From assembly GCA_013331265.1 (NCBI GenBank), contig DUGS01000157.1, positions 23,700-32,999 on the forward strand: a stretch of 9,300 bases of DNA, written 5' to 3'. A program made the position numbers and the translations under genes. Shown here piece by piece: positions 5,451-9,300 of this stretch (the stretch's first letter is position 1; the number at the start of each line of letters is the position of its first letter). The notes under the pieces are model-generated. The model searched no databases, was not told the DNA's origin, and saw nothing but the letters and a program-made list of their open reading frames with translations. This DNA is from Methanosarcina sp. GTDB lineage: Archaea; Halobacteriota; Methanosarcinia; Methanosarcinales; Methanosarcinaceae.

Positions 5451-6392
5451 TTGTCCCTTACAGCAAGAATCGGGGAGCTCAGTCCCTACCTCCGGCTGCT
5501 GAGGCCAGAACTCTACTACATGGACCTTACCCTCCCGGCCTCAAGTGCAATTCTCGCTTCCTACCTGGCAACCGGAGGGCTCCCCGAAATTCTCCCCTTC
5601 CTGATTGCCGTAATCGGAGGCTTTGCGGCCATAACCAGTTCATACGTTTTCAATGACTGCTGTGATATTGATATTGATACGATCAATCTTCCAGGCAGAC
5701 CTCTCCCTTCCTCAAGAGTTTCGAAAAACTCGGCACTTTTATATGCCGGTTTGCTTTTGCTAATTGCAGGTACCGCCGCCGCTTACCTGAACCCGGAATC
5801 TCTTGTAGTCCTATTTATCGCGGCTGCGACCATAACAATTTACTCGATCTTTGCAAAAAGGAACACATTTCTCAGTTTTGTTCCAGTGGGCATATCCTAT
5901 GGGCTCGTGCCTATAGGAGTCTGGCTCGCTTTTGACCCCGCAGGGATTTTGAAAGGCAGTGATGGGGTAATACTTCCTCTTCCTGCAATATGTTTCGGGC
6001 TCATGATGTGCGTAAGTGACTGGGCTTTTACACTTGGAGGTGTTTCCAGGGACGTGGAAGGAGACAGGCTAAAAGGAGCACCTACGATGCCAGTAACCTT
6101 CGGGATCCCTTTTACAGCCAGGTTTGTAACATTCTGGTGGATTGTCGGAGTTATTGCTTCGGTTATCATAGGCTGGTCAGCCCATCTTGGTCCTGTGTTT
6201 TTTGCAGGAGCTCTTGCTTCAGGCCTCTGGATGCTTACCCAGTGCTTTGACTTTATCAGGCACCCCACTCCTGAGAGAGGCGGCGCACTTTTCCTTAATG
6301 GTTCAAACTACAGGGCAATAATGTTCGGATCAATGATCCTGGATGTTGTGCTCTGCATATATTTAGGATCTTATACCTCCATTCTCTGGTGA
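5451..6392 (+). CDS. UbiA-family membrane prenyltransferase
   Basis: A 313-residue integral membrane enzyme that would transfer a polyprenyl group from a diphosphate donor to an aromatic, glycerol or tetrapyrrole acceptor. The opening YLRLLRPELY and both Mg-diphosphate motifs are intact: Asn68-Asp69-x2-Asp72-x3-Asp76 followed by GRPLPSS (82-88), and Asp201-x3-Asp205 in SRDVEGDRLKG. The Tyr131...Lys136-Arg137 element (YSIFAKR) is also present. Eight or nine hydrophobic segments are visible, for example near 25-47, 50-67, 95-112, 116-133, 175-197, 225-242 and 290-307. The VEGDR..G...MPVTFG part resembles chlorophyll synthase-type UbiA proteins more than the ether-lipid enzyme, though DGGGP synthase (GGGP geranylgeranyltransferase) remains an alternative. 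It is first of three closely packed genes; the next is a prenyl-reductase homologue 18 bases downstream, suggesting attachment and then saturation of the chain. Starts with TTG. The acceptor cannot be read from the sequence. Confidence 0.9.
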   Translation: MSLTARIGELSPYLRLLRPELYYMDLTLPASSAILASYLATGGLPEILPFLIAVIGGFAAITSSYVFNDCCDIDIDTINLPGRPLPSSRVSKNSALLYAGLLLLIAGTAAAYLNPESLVVLFIAAATITIYSIFAKRNTFLSFVPVGISYGLVPIGVWLAFDPAGILKGSDGVILPLPAICFGLMMCVSDWAFTLGGVSRDVEGDRLKGAPTMPVTFGIPFTARFVTFWWIVGVIASVIIGWSAHLGPVFFAGALASGLWMLTQCFDFIRHPTPERGGALFLNGSNYRAIMFGSMILDVVLCIYLGSYTSILW

Positions 6393-6410
6393 AAAAAAGG
6401 ATAGGAAAAA

Positions 6411-7568
6411 ATGGATGCGGACATTATTGTAATCGGGTCATCCCCCGCAGGGCTTATGGCTGCCAGAAATGCCTGTGAGAAGGGGGCAGATGTCCTTTTG
6501 CTCGAAAAAAAAGAAGAGATAGGGAATCCACCACACCCTGCAAACTCTTTTTTTAAGGGGATGCTTGACAGGTGCGGAGAAAAGGCAGACCCGTCTTATG
6601 TGGTGCACTACCTCAAAGGAATGAAGATCATCTCTCCGGAAGGGCGCGAAGTAATAGTAGAAGCCCCCGGCTATTCTATTGATAAAACAAAGTTTGACCG
6701 GTTCTATGCAGAGAAAGTAATGAAAACCGGGGTTGACCTCAGGACGGGAATAGAAGCAAAGGATATCTGGAAAGAAGGGGAAGAATTTGCGGTCAGCACT
6801 TCGGCTGGGAGATTCAGGTCGAAGCTTGTAATTATCTCCGACGGCATCAATTCGAAGATGGCTTCTCTTCTGGGTTTAAAAACGATGAAGCACCCTGAAG
6901 ATATCGCCTGGGGGACCGAGCTGGATATCAGGGCGCCCGGGCTGGGCAAACCTAAAATGTTTGAGTATTATGTAGGGAACCATGCCCCAGGCTGGAAGAC
7001 CACATATGCGCCAAGAGGAGGAGATAATGCAGCTATAGGGGCTTACGTGCGCAGATGCGGGAAGGATACAGCTCCCTACCTGAATGCCTGGGTAGAGCGT
7101 TTCAAAAATCTTAAAGGGCTCGAAGAGATAGAGGTTGTAAGAAAACTTTCCGGGGGAGACCCTATCGTAACCATACCCGGAGAGTACATAACCGACGGGA
7201 TAATGGTAGTCGGAGGAGCTGCCGGCCAGTCCGGAATAGGGTATGCAATGAGGGCAGGCCAGATATGTGGGGACGTGGCAGCAGATGCTGTAAAGAAAGG
7301 GGATGTCTCAAAAAGTGCCCTTTCGGAATACCGGAAAACCTGGGAAAAGGAGTTCAAGGTAGAGCACTACGTGGGCCGTATGGGGCTTGAGACCCTCAGG
7401 AAGATGACGGATAAGGAAATCGATGAAATGGCAAGGGTATTTGAAAACGAAGACCTCTCATTCATCCACGGCGGCGCTTTCGAACAGGCTATGCAGGTTT
7501 TTGCATTTATGTTGAAGAAGAAACCTTCAGCCATGCTGAAGTACAGGGCACTCCTGAGAATTAAATAA
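6411..7568 (+). CDS. Geranylgeranyl reductase-family flavoprotein, divergent
   Basis: A 385-residue FAD protein of the geranylgeranyl reductase/FixC superfamily, whose members saturate prenyl chains of archaeal lipids, chlorophyll (ChlP) or quinones. The N-terminal dinucleotide fold is clear: IIVIGSSPAGLMAAR (residues 5-19) and the ribose-binding acid Glu32 in LLLEKKEEIG. The central PGWKTTYAPRGGDNAAIGAY is the counterpart of the family's YxWxFP substrate-side motif, and VVGGAAGQSGIGYAMRAGQ (266-284) is the second FAD motif. It differs from standard members in three ways: the middle Gly of GxGxxG is Ser11, the usual Asp of the GDAA motif is Gly269, and the conserved Cys after the ribose acid is not seen at its usual place (HPAN instead). 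There is no membrane helix; it is likely peripheral. It sits 18 bases after the UbiA gene with AGGATAGG as SD. Acting on the product or prenyl donor of that enzyme is inferred. Confidence 0.87.
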   Translation: MDADIIVIGSSPAGLMAARNACEKGADVLLLEKKEEIGNPPHPANSFFKGMLDRCGEKADPSYVVHYLKGMKIISPEGREVIVEAPGYSIDKTKFDRFYAEKVMKTGVDLRTGIEAKDIWKEGEEFAVSTSAGRFRSKLVIISDGINSKMASLLGLKTMKHPEDIAWGTELDIRAPGLGKPKMFEYYVGNHAPGWKTTYAPRGGDNAAIGAYVRRCGKDTAPYLNAWVERFKNLKGLEEIEVVRKLSGGDPIVTIPGEYITDGIMVVGGAAGQSGIGYAMRAGQICGDVAADAVKKGDVSKSALSEYRKTWEKEFKVEHYVGRMGLETLRKMTDKEIDEMARVFENEDLSFIHGGAFEQAMQVFAFMLKKKPSAMLKYRALLRIK

Positions 7569-7612
7569 AACAGAAAGTAAAAAATCACCAGAAAGCCAGA
7601 TGCAGGGAAAAT

Positions 7613-8752
7613 ATGCAGTACGAGTTTTATAAAAACCCACTTTTCAGGGTTTATGCCGAAATTGAAAATGGGTGCTTGGCGATGAAAACCAGTGGGGCAG
7701 CATCCCCACTGATGAAAAAGGTCCTTAAGGCAAATATCTCAATCTTTGATGGCGAGAAGCCTGCAAACGTAGAGGTTGAACGTCTGATATATTCTACCTG
7801 GATGCCACCGATTCCGAGTACTGGCTTTGACCGTCTTGTAAAAAGCCAGCTTTCTTCAATGCTCGGAAAAAACATGCCAGACCAGGTAACGATATCAATT
7901 ACCGAAGACTGTCCTAACAACTGCATCCACTGTGCCCTCCCTGATACAAAGAACAGGGTAAAGCTTGAACCTGAAGTGGTTAAAGACGTAATCGATCAGG
8001 TTCTTGAAATGGGCACTACTTTTGTGATCTTTGACGGGGGAGAGCCCCTGACATATCCCGGCCTGGAAGCCCTGATAAGCTATGTTGACCCTGAAAAAGC
8101 CATAACAGGCATGTTCACTTCAGGGGTAGGGCTGACCAGAGAACGCGCGCAGAGCCTTAAAGCTGCAGGGCTGTACTCCCTTACAGTCAGTTTTGACAGC
8201 GCATACGAAGAAAAGCACGATTATATAAGGGGCAGGAAAGGGGTATTCAAAAGTGCGGTTGAGGCTGTTAAAAACGGACTTGCTGCCGGTCTGCTTGTAA
8301 ATATATATGTGGTGCTCTCAAGGGACAATGTCAATGAACTTGATGAACTTTATGCCCTTGCAGCAGACCTCGGAGCCCATGAAATCTCTTTCTATGAAAT
8401 AGTGCCTACAGGCAGGTGGATGGACCACGCCTCCGAGATAATGACCCCTAAAGACCTGAGAAAATTTGACAATTTTGTTGCCCAGTCACGCGAAAAAAAT
8501 GGTCCAAGAATTTTTCCGATTCCACAGGTTATGAGGACAACAGGGTGTATGGCAGGCAGGAAATGGCTGCATATCACGCCTGAAGGAAACATTCTTCCCT
8601 GCGCCTGCATCCCTATTCCTTATGGAAATATCCACAAAGACAGGGTAAAGGACGTCTGGAAAAAAATCAGGAGCGAACCAGCATATAACGCAAAATGCTG
8701 CCTTATGAGGAACCCGGAGTTCAGGGAAAAATATCTGAAGCTTTCAGAGTGA
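7613..8752 (+). CDS. Radical SAM protein with shortened SPASM (twitch-like) domain
   Basis: A 379-residue radical S-adenosylmethionine enzyme. The [4Fe-4S]-SAM motif is Cys100-x3-Cys104-x2-Cys107 (CPNNCIHC), and the SAM-binding GGEP motif is Gly142-Gly143-Glu144-Pro145. A TIM-barrel core (about 90-295) is followed by a SPASM-like tail: Cys312, then Gly325-x4-Cys330, Cys332, Gly338-Asn339, Trp349, and Cys362-Cys363. The full SPASM Cys set is not present, so it probably carries one auxiliary cluster, as in twitch-type enzymes. The first 90 residues form a soluble N-terminal extension without Cys motifs that I do not recognise. It follows the GGR-like gene by 44 bases with only a weak SD (AGGG, 7604-7607); an ATG at 7600 is out of frame. 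SPASM/twitch enzymes modify peptides or build cofactors such as haems; the neighbourhood favours work on a prenylated cofactor or its head group, but this is inference. Confidence 0.9.
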   Translation: MQYEFYKNPLFRVYAEIENGCLAMKTSGAASPLMKKVLKANISIFDGEKPANVEVERLIYSTWMPPIPSTGFDRLVKSQLSSMLGKNMPDQVTISITEDCPNNCIHCALPDTKNRVKLEPEVVKDVIDQVLEMGTTFVIFDGGEPLTYPGLEALISYVDPEKAITGMFTSGVGLTRERAQSLKAAGLYSLTVSFDSAYEEKHDYIRGRKGVFKSAVEAVKNGLAAGLLVNIYVVLSRDNVNELDELYALAADLGAHEISFYEIVPTGRWMDHASEIMTPKDLRKFDNFVAQSREKNGPRIFPIPQVMRTTGCMAGRKWLHITPEGNILPCACIPIPYGNIHKDRVKDVWKKIRSEPAYNAKCCLMRNPEFREKYLKLSE

Positions 8753-8753
8753 G

Positions 8754-8766
8754 CTTTGTTATTTTA
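8754..8766 (+). terminator. Weak T-rich terminator after the UbiA-GGR-rSAM cluster
   Basis: TTTGTTATTTT directly follows the radical SAM stop, after a 5-bp AAGCT/AGCTT stem (8738-8742, 8752-8756) that overlaps the stop codon. Another T-rich run, CGGTTTTTA, lies at 8782-8790. Oligo-T alone can end archaeal transcription, so this is plausible but not strong. Confidence 0.3.
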
Positions 8767-8811
8767 AAGTAAATTGGACTTCGGTTTTTAAGTAAGTTTC
8801 AGATTATTGAA

Positions 8812-8889
8812 GCAGGCAAGGCCAAAAGCAGGATAACAAATAGAATAACTCTTTCTTCCACATGGGATGTGTGGCCTGAGCTTGCCTGC
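8812..8889. repeat. Imperfect inverted repeat with 9-base arms
   Basis: GCAGGCAAG (8812-8820) is fully complementary to CTTGCCTGC (8881-8889). Four further pairs, GCCA (8821-8824) with TGGC (8872-8875), extend the stem across a 5-base bulge. The 47-base loop holds a small CACAT-GGG-ATGTG hairpin that partly competes with the inner pairs. No T tract follows, so it is not a simple terminator. Confidence 0.55.
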
Positions 8890-8973
8890 GCAGAAGATGA
8901 GTCAAAAGCGCTAGCTACGCGAAAGTTAACTAATAGATAAACAGCAGATTCCAGTACTGCTCTGATAATAGAA

Positions 8974-9010
8974 AAATGAGTGCAGGAAAGATTTGAAACC
9001 TTTACCTGCA
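8974..9010 (-). terminator. Hairpin terminator of the coiled-coil gene
   Basis: On the minus strand TGCAGG/CCTGCA arms (9010-9005 and 8986-8981) plus 4 more pairs beyond a single-base bulge close a 9-base loop. CTCATTTTTCTATT follows. It begins 42 bases past the stop of the coiled-coil gene. Confidence 0.55.
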
Positions 9011-9051
9011 ATTGAATTAAAGATTCCAGCGAATCTATTTTATGAGATTGA

Positions 9052-9300
9052 TTAGACTAAACCAGACCTCTGAAGAGTCATCAGGTCTTCAGTAGTAAGC
9101 TTTGCTCCGCCCTTGAACTTCTCGAAGATGGACTTGGCATCTTTCTGGAGTTCGGACTTGATAATGCGGGACTTTCCGTCTTTGTCTTTCCTCTTAAGTT
9201 TGAAGATTTCTTTGTCAAGATCCCTGATTTCCTTCTGGGCGTTGATGAAAGCCTTGTGCTGTTCGTCAGCTGCTTCCTGGGCTTTTACAAATTCCCTGTG
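9052..9300 (-). CDS. Conserved archaeal coiled-coil protein, C-terminal 82 residues
   Basis: The frame is open from the right edge to TAA at 9052-9054, so only the C-terminus is in the window. The visible part is strongly charged: a long helix with heptad-like spacing (FVKAQEAADEQHKAFINAQ, then EIRDLDKEIFKLKRK) fits a coiled coil, and a compact tail follows (IFEKFKGGAKLTTEDLMTL). The tail resembles an archaeal coiled-coil family that databases sometimes misname phosphoserine phosphatase; no phosphatase motif is seen here. Function is unknown to me. Codons are biased towards AAG, ATC, TTC and CTC/CTG, unlike the lipoprotein gene at the other end, which suggests high expression. A hairpin terminator lies just downstream. 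The frame is certain; the family is from memory. Confidence 0.8.
   Translation of the reverse strand, partial: HREFVKAQEAADEQHKAFINAQKEIRDLDKEIFKLKRKDKDGKSRIIKSELQKDAKSIFEKFKGGAKLTTEDLMTLQRSGLV

Larger units (their letters stand above)
8753..9051. other. Intergenic region rich in inverted repeats
   Basis: This stretch of 299 bases has no supported gene. It holds a long-range inverted repeat (8812-8824 with 8872-8889), a nested CACAT/ATGTG hairpin (8859-8871), an AGCAG/CTGCT hairpin (8943-8947, 8957-8961) and the hairpin at 8981-9010 listed as a terminator. It is less AT-rich than the other gaps. A structured small RNA, or the worn remains of a coding gene, would both fit. Confidence 0.4.

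Noticed and set aside
5441..5656. Plus-strand frame starting GTG at 5441
   Set aside because: It overlaps the UbiA gene in another frame, has no membrane pattern or motif, and its start codon lies inside the UbiA SD.
5897..6268. Minus-strand 123-residue frame
   Set aside because: Antisense to the UbiA coding region, with low-complexity Pro/Ser-rich composition typical of shadow frames.
8799..9011. Minus-strand 70-residue frame with a hydrophobic C-terminus
   Set aside because: It needs a TTG start without an SD, runs through the terminator hairpin of the coiled-coil gene, and matches nothing I know. The hydrophobic tail (ILFVILLLALPA) is suggestive, so a decayed membrane gene is not excluded.
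1..9300. CRISPR array, tRNA, rRNA or insertion sequence
   Set aside because: No regularly spaced direct repeats, cloverleaf pattern, rRNA stretch, transposase or terminal repeats flanking a target duplication were seen.

Overview
The window looks like chromosomal DNA of a Methanosarcina-type methanogenic archaeon. The evidence is an archaeal archaeosine tRNA transglycosylase, a PAC2-type proteasome chaperone/activator, a DUF473-type protein, archaeal TATA boxes, GGTGAT-type Shine-Dalgarno (SD) sites matching the archaeal 16S 3' end, AT-rich gaps between genes, and prenyl-chain genes of a kind I associate with Methanosarcina. The genus is inferred from this overall character, not from a database search.

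Layout, left to right. (1) 1-607, minus: the 5' part of a gene for a secreted lipoprotein, cut by the window edge. (2) 2014-871, minus: a two-gene operon, a PAC2 protein with a C-terminal HbYX tail followed by a DUF473-type protein. The two are translationally coupled, and a hairpin plus T tract near 733-762 ends the unit. (3) 2015-2489: a 475-base divergent spacer with promoters for both sides and little else. (4) 2490-3077, plus: a stand-alone pyruvate-kinase C-terminal-like domain. It converges on (5) 3564-3157, minus: an AhpD/carboxymuconolactone-decarboxylase-like CxxC protein, with a shared hairpin terminator between them. (6) 3823-5295, plus: tgtA, probably leaderless, encoding an archaeosine transglycosylase that seems to lack the usual PUA domain. 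(7) 5451-8752, plus: a tight three-gene cluster of a UbiA-family membrane prenyltransferase (TTG start), a geranylgeranyl-reductase-family flavoprotein and a radical SAM protein with a shortened SPASM (twitch-like) domain. (8) 8753-9051: a gap rich in inverted repeats. (9) 9300-9052, minus: the 3' end of a conserved coiled-coil protein gene, with codon use suggesting high expression.

The most interesting part is the UbiA / GGR-like / radical SAM cluster. The first two form a 'prenylate, then reduce the chain' pair, like the chlorophyll synthase plus ChlP pair of phototrophs. The third suggests radical chemistry on the head group or product. Methanosarcina makes methanophenazine, whose dihydropentaprenyl ether tail would need just such a prenyltransferase and a single-bond prenyl reductase, so this cluster is a testable candidate for that or another prenylated cofactor. 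No CRISPR array, rRNA, tRNA, insertion sequence or integrase was seen.
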